Assembly (NCBI GenBank): GCA_027038775.1
Contig: JALWGP010000430.1
Coordinates: 1 to 6,138 of the forward strand
Reading direction: 5' to 3'
Length of the DNA stretch: 6,138 nucleotides
Source of the DNA: Sedimenticola sp.
GTDB lineage: Bacteria; Pseudomonadota; Gammaproteobacteria; Chromatiales; Chromatiaceae
Part shown: positions 1 through 5,540 of the stretch, in pieces
Layout: each line of letters begins with the position of its first letter
How positions within the stretch are numbered: the stretch's first letter is position 1
Notes under the pieces: model-generated
What the model was told of the DNA's origin: nothing
What the model saw: only the letters and a program-made list of their open reading frames with translations
The model's database searches: none
Position numbers and translations under genes: made by a program

Positions 1-800
1 GCCCCCTGCTGCCTGCCCCTCTCCGCAGGCTGCTTCCCGACCGGAAGGCAGGTTCGCCGCGCCCGCCCGCACAGACGGAACGGCGCGTGCTCCTGTTCCG
101 GGGCTGCGTGCAACAGGTGGTGCGCCCCGGCATCAACGATGCCGCCGCGCGCCTGCTCCACCGGCTGGGCATCGGCGTGGAAGAGGCGGAGGGGGAGCAG
201 TGCTGCGGCGCCATCCACCACCACCTCCAGGAGAAGGAGAGGGCCCGGGCGCTGGCGCGGACCAACATGGAACGGTGGCTGCCGCTGCTGGAGGCGGGAG
301 CCGAGGCGCTGCTCTTCACTGCCAGCGCCTGCGCCCTGGAGGTAAGGGAGTACCCTCGGCTCTTTCCGGCCGGCGACCCCTGGCACGCCAAGGCCCGGAA
401 GGTGGCGCGGCGGTGCCTGGAGCTGGGCGAATTCCTCTCCGGAGAGCCGCTGGAGGGGCTCTCCATCGATCCACCCGGCGAGCCGGTGGGCTTCCACGCC
501 CCCTGCACCCTGCAGCACGGGCTGAAACGGGCGGGCGCGACGGAGGCCTTGCTCGGGCGGCTGGGTTTCGATCTCCGGGAACCGGAAGAGGGATACCTCT
601 GCTGTGGCGCGGCCGGCACCTATACCCTGCTGCAGCCGGAACTGGCCGGCCGTCTCGGCCGGCGCAAGGCCGAGCGGCTGGAAGAGGCCGGCAGCAGGCG
701 TATCGTCACCGCCAACATCGGCTGCCTGCTGCACCTGGAGCAGCACGGCAGCCTGCCGGTGGAACACTGGGTGGAACTGCTGGAACGCTGCAGCCGCTGA
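1..800 (+). CDS. glcF: Glycolate oxidase iron-sulfur subunit GlcF, 3' part (N-terminus off the window)
   Basis: GlcF is the Fe-S subunit of the glycolate oxidase complex (GlcDEF), which oxidises glycolate to glyoxylate and passes electrons towards the respiratory chain at the inner membrane. The frame is open from position 3 with no stop, so the GTG at 87 is internal and the gene begins before the window. The visible part holds two cysteine-rich CCG-type domains. The first has Cys codons at 105, 201/204 (CCGAIHHH) and 330. The second has them at 504 (HAPC), 600/603 (LCCGAAGTY) and 723 (ANIGC). Both follow C-x31-CC with a later single Cys. The C-terminal pattern PVEHWVELL is typical of GlcF. 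The N-terminal [4Fe-4S] ferredoxin part is not visible. The stop is TGA at 798. glcD and glcE would be expected upstream. The main alternative is another CCG-domain protein such as LutA; the paired CCGAIHHH and CCGAAGTY signatures favour GlcF. Confidence 0.93.
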   Translation, partial: PLLPAPLRRLLPDRKAGSPRPPAQTERRVLLFRGCVQQVVRPGINDAAARLLHRLGIGVEEAEGEQCCGAIHHHLQEKERARALARTNMERWLPLLEAGAEALLFTASACALEVREYPRLFPAGDPWHAKARKVARRCLELGEFLSGEPLEGLSIDPPGEPVGFHAPCTLQHGLKRAGATEALLGRLGFDLREPEEGYLCCGAAGTYTLLQPELAGRLGRRKAERLEEAGSRRIVTANIGCLLHLEQHGSLPVEHWVELLERCSR

Positions 801-812
801 CCGGCGGGCAGC

Positions 813-836
813 AAAAAGCCCCGCACGGGGCGGGGC
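813..836 (-). terminator. Intrinsic terminator after the cytochrome c4 gene
   Basis: Read on the minus strand, a 7-bp GC stem GCCCCGC/GCGGGGC (arms 830-836 and 818-824, 5-nt loop) is followed at once by TTTTT (813-817). It lies about 33 nt past the cytochrome c4 stop. On the plus strand the same hairpin is followed only by CTTG, so it would be a weaker terminator for glcF. It is the only stem-loop I noticed in the 68-bp convergent spacer. Confidence 0.75.
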
Positions 837-868
837 CTTGCATCGGTCAGGAAACCTGTCCCGGCGGC

Positions 869-1477
869 TCAGTGGAGCCCCTGCACGTACTGGGAAACCG
901 CCTCGATCTGCTCATCGCTCATCATGGAGGCGACCCCCCGCATCATGCCGTTCATGTCGTTGGTGCGGGTGCCCGCCCGAAAATCCTTCAGCTGCTTGGC
1001 CACGTAGGCGGCCGTCTGCCCACCGATGGCGGGGAACCTGGCGGGGCCGTTGCCGTTGCCAGCCGGGCCGTGGCACCCGGAACAGGCGGGCACGCCACGC
1101 ACGGAGTCGCCGGCGCGGTAGAGCTGCTCGCCCAGAGCCACCTTGTCGGCAGCCGCCTCGCCCACCGTGCGCTTCTGGGAAGAGAAGTAGGCGGCCAGGT
1201 CCTCGATCTCCTTGTCGGTGAGGGGGGTGGCCATGGGCGACATGGTGCCGTCGGTCCGCTTCTGCGCCTTGAAGTCGTGCAGCTGCTTGACAATGTACTC
1301 GGGATGCTGGCCCGCCAGCTTGGGCCAGAGGGGATTGGCGCCGCTGTTGCCGTCGGCACCGTGACAGGCGGCACAAACGGCCGACTTGACCTTGCCGGCC
1401 TCCACGTCACCCGCGGCCTGGACCGCACCGGTGGATGCCAACGCGAGGAGAGAAGCAATCCATACCACCTTTTTCAT
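869..1477 (-). CDS. Di-heme cytochrome c4 (c553-type), periplasmic
   Basis: This is a soluble or membrane-associated periplasmic electron carrier. Cytochrome c4 family members pass electrons to terminal oxidases, often of the cbb3 type. The 202-aa precursor has a Sec signal peptide (MKK, hydrophobic core, likely cleavage after VQA at about residue 21). Two class I haem domains follow: CAACH at 35-39 with a candidate axial Met at 79 or 82, and CSGCH at 132-136 with candidate Mets at 175-179. The length and two-fold symmetry fit cytochrome c4. I chose the ATG at 1475-1477 because GGAG (plus 1484-1487) lies 6 nt upstream and the signal peptide starts there; an in-frame ATG at 1501 would add eight non-signal residues. 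The gene follows a mono-heme cytochrome on the same strand, but a strong terminator separates them, so it may have its own start site. No oxidase genes are in the window. Confidence 0.93.
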   Translation of the reverse strand: MKKVVWIASLLALASTGAVQAAGDVEAGKVKSAVCAACHGADGNSGANPLWPKLAGQHPEYIVKQLHDFKAQKRTDGTMSPMATPLTDKEIEDLAAYFSSQKRTVGEAAADKVALGEQLYRAGDSVRGVPACSGCHGPAGNGNGPARFPAIGGQTAAYVAKQLKDFRAGTRTNDMNGMMRGVASMMSDEQIEAVSQYVQGLH

Positions 1478-1493
1478 CTTGTGCTCCAAGTAC

Positions 1494-1499
1494 ATTATC
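1494..1499 (-). promoter_or_regulatory. Possible -10 box for the cytochrome c4 gene
   Basis: In the 42-bp gap between the inter-cytochrome terminator and the c4 start, the minus strand reads GATAAT, a five-of-six match to TATAAT, in an AT-rich stretch. No good -35 hexamer sits 16-18 bp upstream; that region is the T-run of the terminator. The predicted start site would leave a leader of only about 10 nt. The alternative is that c4 is expressed by partial read-through from the mono-heme gene. Confidence 0.25.
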
Positions 1500-1519
1500 A
1501 AATACTGAAAGTTGAAACG

Positions 1520-1553
1520 AAAAAACGGGGGTGCCGCGGAGCACCCCCGTTTT
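1520..1553 (-). terminator. Strong intrinsic terminator between the two cytochrome genes
   Basis: A perfect 13-bp inverted repeat has arms AAAACGGGGGTGC (1522-1534) and GCACCCCCGTTTT (1541-1553), with a 6-nt loop. On the minus strand it is followed by a run of six T (complement of 1520-1525). It starts only 4 nt past the mono-heme cytochrome stop, so it should end that transcript. Its T-run lies about 42 nt before the start codon of the cytochrome c4 gene. The repeat is flanked by A and T runs on both sides, so it could also work on the plus strand, where no gene needs it. Confidence 0.88.
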
Positions 1554-1557
1554 CAAA

Positions 1558-1866
1558 TCACTTGAGGCTGGAGAAGTACGCAGCCACGTTCTCGATGTCC
1601 TGATCGGACAGCTGGGCAGCCTGGGGGCTCATCAGGGGATCCTTGCGGGTACCGGCCTTGAAGGCCTTGAGCTGCTTGATGATGTACTGCTCCTTCTGAC
1701 CGCGCAGATTGGGCCACTGGGGCTGGGGGCTGATGCCGTTGGGACCGTGGCACGCGGCACAGACAGCGGCCTTCGCCTTGCCGGCCGCGATGTCGCCCGC
1801 TGCCGTGGCGGTACCGAAGGCGGAGATGCCGGCAATGACTGCTGCGGTAACGATCAGTTTTTTCAT
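1558..1866 (-). CDS. Mono-heme class I cytochrome c (c553-like), periplasmic
   Basis: This small periplasmic electron carrier is 102 aa long. A Sec signal peptide ([10 protein letters not shown] start, likely cleavage after ATA near residue 22) is followed by one class I haem domain, with CAACH at 36-40 and a candidate axial Met at 79 in PLMSP. The mature part aligns along nearly its whole length with the first haem domain of the neighbouring cytochrome c4; by eye roughly 47 of 80 positions match, including VCAACHG, KQL, MSP and AAYFSS. It therefore looks like a half-size paralogue. The ATG at 1864-1866 is preceded by GGAG and AGGA motifs within 20 nt. It has a candidate promoter upstream and its own terminator 4 nt past the stop, so it is probably a single-gene transcript. 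The partner is unknown; an electron shuttle to an oxidase or from a sulfur or nitrogen enzyme would fit. Confidence 0.92.
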   Translation of the reverse strand: MKKLIVTAAVIAGISAFGTATAAGDIAAGKAKAAVCAACHGPNGISPQPQWPNLRGQKEQYIIKQLKAFKAGTRKDPLMSPQAAQLSDQDIENVAAYFSSLK

Positions 1867-1932
1867 TGTTCCTGCTCCATATCAACTGTTGTCGGGAAAG
1901 CCGCCCACAGGGCGACGCGCGAAAACCCGTTA

Positions 1933-1962
1933 TGTATAACAGAAAACGCTAATGTAGGTCAA
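1933..1962 (-). promoter_or_regulatory. Candidate sigma-70-type promoter of the mono-heme cytochrome gene
   Basis: On the minus strand, TTGACC (plus 1957-1962, five of six to TTGACA) is followed after 18 bp by TATACA (plus 1933-1938, four of six to TATAAT). The start site would be near plus 1926, leaving a leader of about 60 nt. The -10 overlaps a short inverted repeat GTTAT-N2-ATAAC (1929-1940), a possible operator. The leader can also fold a CGCCC-TGT-GGGCG hairpin (1902-1914). The site begins 9 bp past the stop of the upstream GGDEF-EAL gene, for which I see no terminator of its own. Confidence 0.5.
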
Positions 1963-1970
1963 ATCGGGGA

Positions 1971-3572
1971 TCAGGCGGCGCGGGAGGCCACCCACTTGAG
2001 GAGCTGCCCCTTGGTCAGCGGCCGGCTGATGTAGTAACCCTGGAGCATGTCGCACTCCATCTCGCGCAGCATGGTGGCCTGCTCCACGTTCTCCACCCCC
2101 TCGGCCACCACGTTGAGACCGAGGTCGTGGGCCAGGTTGATGGTGGCACGGACGATGGCGCGGTCGCTCTCCCACTTGATCATGTTGATGACGAAGCTCT
2201 TGTCCACCTTGAGCTCGTCCACCGGCAGGCGGGAGAGGTAGGCCAGGGAGGAGTGGCCCACGCCGAAGTCGTCCACGCTCAGCCCCACGCCGATGGCGGC
2301 CAGCTGCAGCAGCACCTGCAGCGCCCGCTCCGAGTCCTGCATGATGGCGCTCTCGGTGAGCTCGAAACGGACCCGCTCCGGCTTGAGGCCGTACTGGGCG
2401 ATCATGCGCTCCACCCAGAGAGGGAAGCCGCTCTCGTCCAGCACCCGGGCGGAGAGGTTGATGGCGATCACCGCGTCCACGCCCATCTCCATCAGCTCGC
2501 GCTGGGTGGAGAAGCAGGCCTCGATGATCCAGTGGGTGAGGTCCATGATGTGGCGGGTCTGCTCCACCAGGGGAATGTACATGTCCGCCGGCAGCAGGCC
2601 GTACTCGGGATGGTGCCAGCGCAGCAGCCCCTCGAAGGCGTGGGAGTCGGGCGCGATGAGCGACAGCTTGGGCTGGTAGACCATGCTCAGGTGCCCCTCG
2701 ATCATGGCGTCCTTGATGCCGGTGACCAGGGCCAGGCGGTCCACTCCCACGGTGGCCCCCTCCTCCGAGAAGATGATGGTGTGCCCGCCGGCCTGGCGCG
2801 CCTTGGTCACCGCGTGGTCGGCATGCTCGATGAGCACGGACAGCTCGTTGCCCTGTTCCGGGAAGATGGCGGCGCCGATGGCGGCGCTGACGGTCACCGG
2901 GGACTCGGCCACATCGATGGGCCGGCCCACCGCATCCTGCACCTTGCGCGCGATGATCTCCGCCTGGCTGCGCTCGCTGATATCGGCCACCACGGCGAAG
3001 ACGTCGCCGTCGAAACGGGCCACGGTGTCGTTCTCGCGCAACGCCTGCACCATGTTGCGCGCCACCTGGCGCAGCACCTGGTCGCCCACTTCGTAGCCCA
3101 GCGTTTTGTTGATGCGCTTGAAGTCATTGAGGCTCACCAGCATGAACATGAAGCGGGCGCCACTGCGCCTGGCATCGATGATCTTGTGCTGCAGGCGCTC
3201 CTCCAGCAGCATGCGGTTGGGCAGCTCGGTGAGTGCATCGTGAAAGCTCTGGTACTGCAGCTGGTTTAGCAGCAGGTTGCGCTCCTCCCGTACCGCGGCG
3301 AGCTCCCACTCCTGGCGGCGGATCAGGTAAAGCAGCACGCCGGGCCCCACCAGCGCCAGCAGGATCAGCGCCCCGTGCCAGAGCAACAGGGGCAGGAGGC
3401 CGGCGGAAGGGTCTTCCCGGTAGGAGTGGTAGGCGTGGGAGACGACCAGCAGGGTGAAGAGGGCGAAGGCGACCAGTACCAGCGGCAGCGCCCGGGCCAC
3501 GACCCTCTTCCGGGCAGGTTCCTCCTGGTGCGGCCCTTCGTGAGCCGGGGTCTCCGTTTCTGGCAAGGTCAT
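1971..3572 (-). CDS. Inner-membrane GGDEF-EAL protein; degenerate cyclase, probable c-di-GMP phosphodiesterase
   Basis: It is predicted to bind or hydrolyse cyclic di-GMP at the inner membrane. The 533-aa protein has a Pro/Glu-rich N-terminal tail (1-28), two membrane helices (about 29-48 and 60-84) with a very short loop between them, a short helical linker (86-107), a GGDEF domain (about 108-270) and an EAL domain (about 280-530). The GGDEF domain looks inactive: the signature is DGDVF (188-192), and the metal-binding DLD motif is SLN (147-149). An I-site RxxD (R179, D182) sits five residues before it. The EAL domain keeps its expected catalytic residues: E314 (written EGL), N372, E404, D434, D435, K455, E491 and Q511. 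Loop 6 is DFGVGHSS rather than DFGTGYSS. I chose the ATG at 3570-3572 because the longer reading frame from 3686 uses codons rare here (TTA, ATA, AGG, AGA) and crosses a likely promoter; no clear ribosome binding site precedes 3572, so the start is moderately sure. Confidence 0.88.
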   Translation of the reverse strand: MTLPETETPAHEGPHQEEPARKRVVARALPLVLVAFALFTLLVVSHAYHSYREDPSAGLLPLLLWHGALILLALVGPGVLLYLIRRQEWELAAVREERNLLLNQLQYQSFHDALTELPNRMLLEERLQHKIIDARRSGARFMFMLVSLNDFKRINKTLGYEVGDQVLRQVARNMVQALRENDTVARFDGDVFAVVADISERSQAEIIARKVQDAVGRPIDVAESPVTVSAAIGAAIFPEQGNELSVLIEHADHAVTKARQAGGHTIIFSEEGATVGVDRLALVTGIKDAMIEGHLSMVYQPKLSLIAPDSHAFEGLLRWHHPEYGLLPADMYIPLVEQTRHIMDLTHWIIEACFSTQRELMEMGVDAVIAINLSARVLDESGFPLWVERMIAQYGLKPERVRFELTESAIMQDSERALQVLLQLAAIGVGLSVDDFGVGHSSLAYLSRLPVDELKVDKSFVINMIKWESDRAIVRATINLAHDLGLNVVAEGVENVEQATMLREMECDMLQGYYISRPLTKGQLLKWVASRAA

Positions 3573-3633
3573 GGATAGCGCACGCCGATGCTGCGGGTCG
3601 GTTCTCTTGGCCCGAAAGCCCCTCTTGGCCCCA

Positions 3634-3639
3634 AGTATA
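3634..3639 (-). promoter_or_regulatory. Candidate -10 box for the GGDEF-EAL gene
   Basis: The minus strand reads TATACT (five of six to TATAAT) in an AT-rich patch about 62 nt before the chosen start codon. The hexamer 17 bp upstream, TGCATT, is a poor -35; a TTGAGC lies too close (10 bp). The promoter may need an activator. Its place supports the start at 3572 over 3686. Confidence 0.35.
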
Positions 3640-3721
3640 TAGGCATCCCGCTCAATAATGCACGTTAATGCCGCGCAAGATAACATTCATACGCCACCGG
3701 TTGATCCGGCACGGCGGAGTG

Positions 3722-3756
3722 TTAAAGTTGACCTATAAAACAACAACAGCCCATCG
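3722..3756 (+). promoter_or_regulatory. Candidate promoter region of the CBS / EF-hand / dsbB operon
   Basis: In the divergent spacer (3573-3791), an AT-rich stretch carries TTAAAG, TTGACC (3728-3733) and TATAAA (3734-3739). TTGACC and TATAAA adjoin, so they cannot be the two boxes of one sigma-70 promoter. A heat-shock-like reading is GTTGAC (3727-3732), 16 bp, then GCCCAT (3749-3754), which resembles sigma-32 promoters but with mismatches. The rest of the spacer holds only a small CCGG-N5-CCGG repeat (3697-3709). Confidence 0.3.
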
Positions 3757-3791
3757 GGACATCGAAGTTTCCCTGCGAGGAGGAGAGAACC

Positions 3792-4379
3792 ATGTCTGCA
3801 TACCGCGCCTTGCCGATCACCATGATCGAGACCGACGTGAGCTACCACAAGCCGCGCCAGCAGTTCCGGGAGAGGGTGACGCTGGACGACCCCGCCCTCG
3901 AGGTGATGACCGACTTCACCAAGGTTACCGCCATCAGCATCAACCCCTGCGCCACGCTCCAGCAGGCGCGCGAGCGGATGCTCTCCAGCGGCGTCCACAT
4001 GCTCTTCGTCACCAACCAGTACCACGAGGTGATGGGGCTGCTCACCACGAACGATCTCACCGGACCCAAGCCCATGCAGGCGGTGACGGAGAACGGCGGG
4101 CGGATGGAAGACCTCATGGTGCGGGACATCATGACCCCGCGCCTGAAACTCGAGGCCATCGACATCGAGGAGATCCAGCACGCACGGGTGGGCGACCTGG
4201 TGGAGACCCTCAAGCGCATGGGCCGCCAGCACGCGCTGGTGGTGGAACGGCAGTCCGGCTCGGGCAGGCAGATCATCCGGGGCGTGCTCTCCACCAGCCA
4301 GATCGGCAAACAACTCGGCTACGAGATCCAGAGTTCGCACATGGCCGGTAACATCGCGGAACTCGCCAACAGTGCCTGA
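3792..4379 (+). CDS. Two-CBS-domain protein
   Basis: CBS domain pairs (Bateman modules) bind adenosine nucleotides such as AMP, ATP or S-adenosylmethionine and regulate a fused or partner protein. This 195-aa protein has a 35-residue N-terminal stretch, CBS1 at about 35-92 (VTAISINPCATLQQARERM, ending LLTTNDLTG) and CBS2 at about 111-175 (RDIMTPR start, ending GVLSTSQIG), joined by an 18-residue linker. No catalytic, transporter or DNA-binding domain is attached, so it is a stand-alone sensor, probably cytoplasmic. The ATG at 3792 has a strong AGGAGG (3778-3783) eight bases upstream. It is the first gene of a compact unit, and its stop overlaps the next start by 8 nt. The partner is unknown. 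Confidence 0.88.
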   Translation: MSAYRALPITMIETDVSYHKPRQQFRERVTLDDPALEVMTDFTKVTAISINPCATLQQARERMLSSGVHMLFVTNQYHEVMGLLTTNDLTGPKPMQAVTENGGRMEDLMVRDIMTPRLKLEAIDIEEIQHARVGDLVETLKRMGRQHALVVERQSGSGRQIIRGVLSTSQIGKQLGYEIQSSHMAGNIAELANSA

Positions 4380-4722
4380 GGTCCGTTTCGGCGAACTCGC
4401 CCACGGGCAGCATTTCGTCTGGCGCGGACGCGAGTGGATCAAGATCGGCCCCCTGCTGGCGCACCGGAAGGGGCGTTCCGAGCCCGTGATGCTGCGCCGC
4501 TCCACCCTGGTGACGGTGAAGGACGGCAAGGCGGTCCTCGCCGGCCTCGATGCCCATGCCGTCCCCCCCCAGGAGATGAGCCGGCTGTTCCAGGAGATCG
4601 GCCGGCTCACGGAATCGCTCTCCCTGCAGGAGTCCGAGAAACAGCGGTTCCTGGCCGCGATACGTCAGCGGTTTCTTGCCGCCATGCATTCACCTACAAC
4701 CGAGGAAGCATCCAGAAAATGA
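4372..4722 (+). CDS. Conserved-looking small protein of unknown function (116 aa)
   Basis: I do not recognise the family. The N-terminal half (about 3-50; VRFGELAHGQHFVWRGREW then alternating hydrophobic strands) looks like a small beta domain. The C-terminal half (67-105) is a charged amphipathic helix, QEMSRLFQEIGRL onwards. There is no signal peptide or membrane segment, so it is probably cytoplasmic. It starts with GTG at 4372, inside the end of the CBS gene (8-nt overlap, no strong ribosome binding site), which suggests translational coupling to it. It ends in an ATGA overlap with the EF-hand gene. A run of eight C (4563-4570) lies in codons 64-67 and could slip. Coding is supported by the overlaps at both ends and by continuous open frame. 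A link to the CBS protein's function is inference. Confidence 0.75.
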   Translation: MPEVRFGELAHGQHFVWRGREWIKIGPLLAHRKGRSEPVMLRRSTLVTVKDGKAVLAGLDAHAVPPQEMSRLFQEIGRLTESLSLQESEKQRFLAAIRQRFLAAMHSPTTEEASRK

Positions 4723-5006
4723 AGACACTCACCGCATCCACCCTCACGCTCTTCCTGGCTTTCGCCGCACAGGCGCAACCCCCCGGTGGGCCGCCCCCCT
4801 CGCTGGCCGACTCCTTCATGAACGGCCTGGACACCAACAGGGACGGCAGGGTGGACAAGGCGGAGTTCCTCAGGCCCTACGAGACCCGGTTCCAGAGCAT
4901 GGATACCAACGGCGATGGCGCCATCGATCGCGCCGAGATCGAGGCGGTGGAAAAACAGGTGCGCGAGCGCATGGAGCAGATGCGCCAGCAGCAGGGCGGG
5001 CGCTGA
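4719..5006 (+). CDS. Periplasmic EF-hand calcium-binding protein
   Basis: This is a 95-aa exported protein with a likely calcium-binding pair of EF hands. A Sec signal peptide (MKT, hydrophobic core, cleavage probably after AQA near residue 19) is followed by a Pro/Gly-rich stretch (PPGGPPP). Two canonical loops come next: D38-x-N40-x-D42-G-R-V-D-x-x-E49 and D62-x-N64-x-D66-G-A-I-D-x-x-E73. The C-terminus is a charged, Gln-rich helix. All chelating positions are present in both loops. The ATG at 4719 overlaps the previous stop by 4 nt (ATGA), with GAGGAAG (4702-4708) upstream; the reading frame extends further upstream, but without the signal peptide at the front. It overlaps dsbB by 1 nt (TGATG). 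Its partner or role is not visible; action in the same compartment as DsbB's active-site loops is inferred. Confidence 0.85.
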   Translation: MKTLTASTLTLFLAFAAQAQPPGGPPPSLADSFMNGLDTNRDGRVDKAEFLRPYETRFQSMDTNGDGAIDRAEIEAVEKQVRERMEQMRQQQGGR

Positions 5007-5494
5007 TGTTCGGGGGCCGCACCCCCTTTCTCGTCGGCTTCGCCATCTGCGTTGGGGCCATGGCCGTGGCGCTCCTCTACTTCCAGCACCACCTGGGGCT
5101 GGAGCCTTGTCCCCTGTGCATCTTCCAGCGCATCTCGGTGATGGCGCTGGGGCTGATCTTCTTCCTCGGCCTGCTGTTCGGTCCCACCGGCCTGGCCCGG
5201 CGATTCTTCGGGCTGCTGCTCACGGCCACGGCACTCACCGGCATCGGCATCGCGGCACGCCACCTCTGGCTGCAGTACGGCCCCCACGAGGAGCTGGGCT
5301 GCGGCCCCGGGCTGGAGTACATGCTGGAGACCATGCCGATCAACGAGGTGATCCAGGACGTGCTCAAGGGTACCGGCGACTGCGGCGAGATCGTCTGGTC
5401 GCTCTTCGGCATCAGCATTCCCGGCTGGACCCTGCTGCTGTTGCTGGTGCTGCTGGGGATCAGCCTGGGAATCCTGTTCGGAAGATCCCGGTAG
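5006..5494 (+). CDS. dsbB: Disulfide bond formation protein DsbB
   Basis: DsbB is an inner-membrane enzyme that reoxidises periplasmic DsbA and passes the electrons to quinone. The 162-aa protein has four hydrophobic segments (about 8-26, 42-60, 65-84 and 138-158). It has both cysteine pairs of the family: C35-P-L-C38 in the first periplasmic loop, and C99 and C126 in the second. The family signatures FQR after the CxxC (Arg42, the position linked to quinone binding), AARHLWLQ, and ISIPGW before the last helix are all present. Length is normal. The ATG at 5006 overlaps the EF-hand stop (TGATG), so translation is probably coupled. No dsbA lies in the window. It is the last gene of the unit and converges with thiC. 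Confidence 0.95.
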   Translation: MFGGRTPFLVGFAICVGAMAVALLYFQHHLGLEPCPLCIFQRISVMALGLIFFLGLLFGPTGLARRFFGLLLTATALTGIGIAARHLWLQYGPHEELGCGPGLEYMLETMPINEVIQDVLKGTGDCGEIVWSLFGISIPGWTLLLLLVLLGISLGILFGRSR

Positions 5495-5522
5495 GCGCGG
5501 CGCCGCGAATGGTCTGGGGTCC

Positions 5523-5538
5523 GGCCCGGGGGCGGGCC
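5523..5538. terminator. GC hairpin between convergent dsbB and thiC
   Basis: A perfect 6-bp inverted repeat GGCCCG-GGGG-CGGGCC sits in the 46-bp spacer between the two convergent stops. Neither side has a T-run, so it is not a classical intrinsic terminator. It could act as a weak bidirectional or Rho-aided end. Confidence 0.35.
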
Positions 5539-5540
5539 TC

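Noticed and set aside
1478..1501. Cytochrome c4 start at 1501
   Set aside because: It would put eight residues before a standard MKK signal peptide, and the clear GGAG serves the ATG at 1477.
200..1603. 467-codon plus-strand open frame across glcF and the cytochrome c4 gene
   Set aside because: It crosses a terminator and runs opposite a clear cytochrome. The composition is Ala/Gly/Arg/Pro-rich without motifs.
1929..1940. GTTAT-N2-ATAAC inverted repeat as a confident operator
   Set aside because: The arms are only 5 bp in an AT-rich promoter; this is too short to name a regulator, so it is mentioned only in the promoter entry.
2127..3269. 380-codon open frame on the plus strand opposite the GGDEF-EAL gene
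   Set aside because: The protein is a low-complexity His/Gly/Val/Asp-rich product with no domain, lying opposite strong GGDEF-EAL homology. It is a GC-rich shadow frame.
3573..3686. N-terminal extension of the GGDEF-EAL protein to an ATG at 3686
   Set aside because: A GGTGG motif sits 7 nt upstream, but the 38 extra codons include several rare ones (TTA, ATA, AGG, AGA), the stretch is AT-rich and it contains a likely -10 box. The start at 3572 is preferred, though not proven.
3687..4610. 307-codon open frame on the minus strand opposite the CBS gene
   Set aside because: It has no recognisable domain and crosses the divergent promoter region and two supported plus-strand genes. It is a shadow of GC-rich codons.
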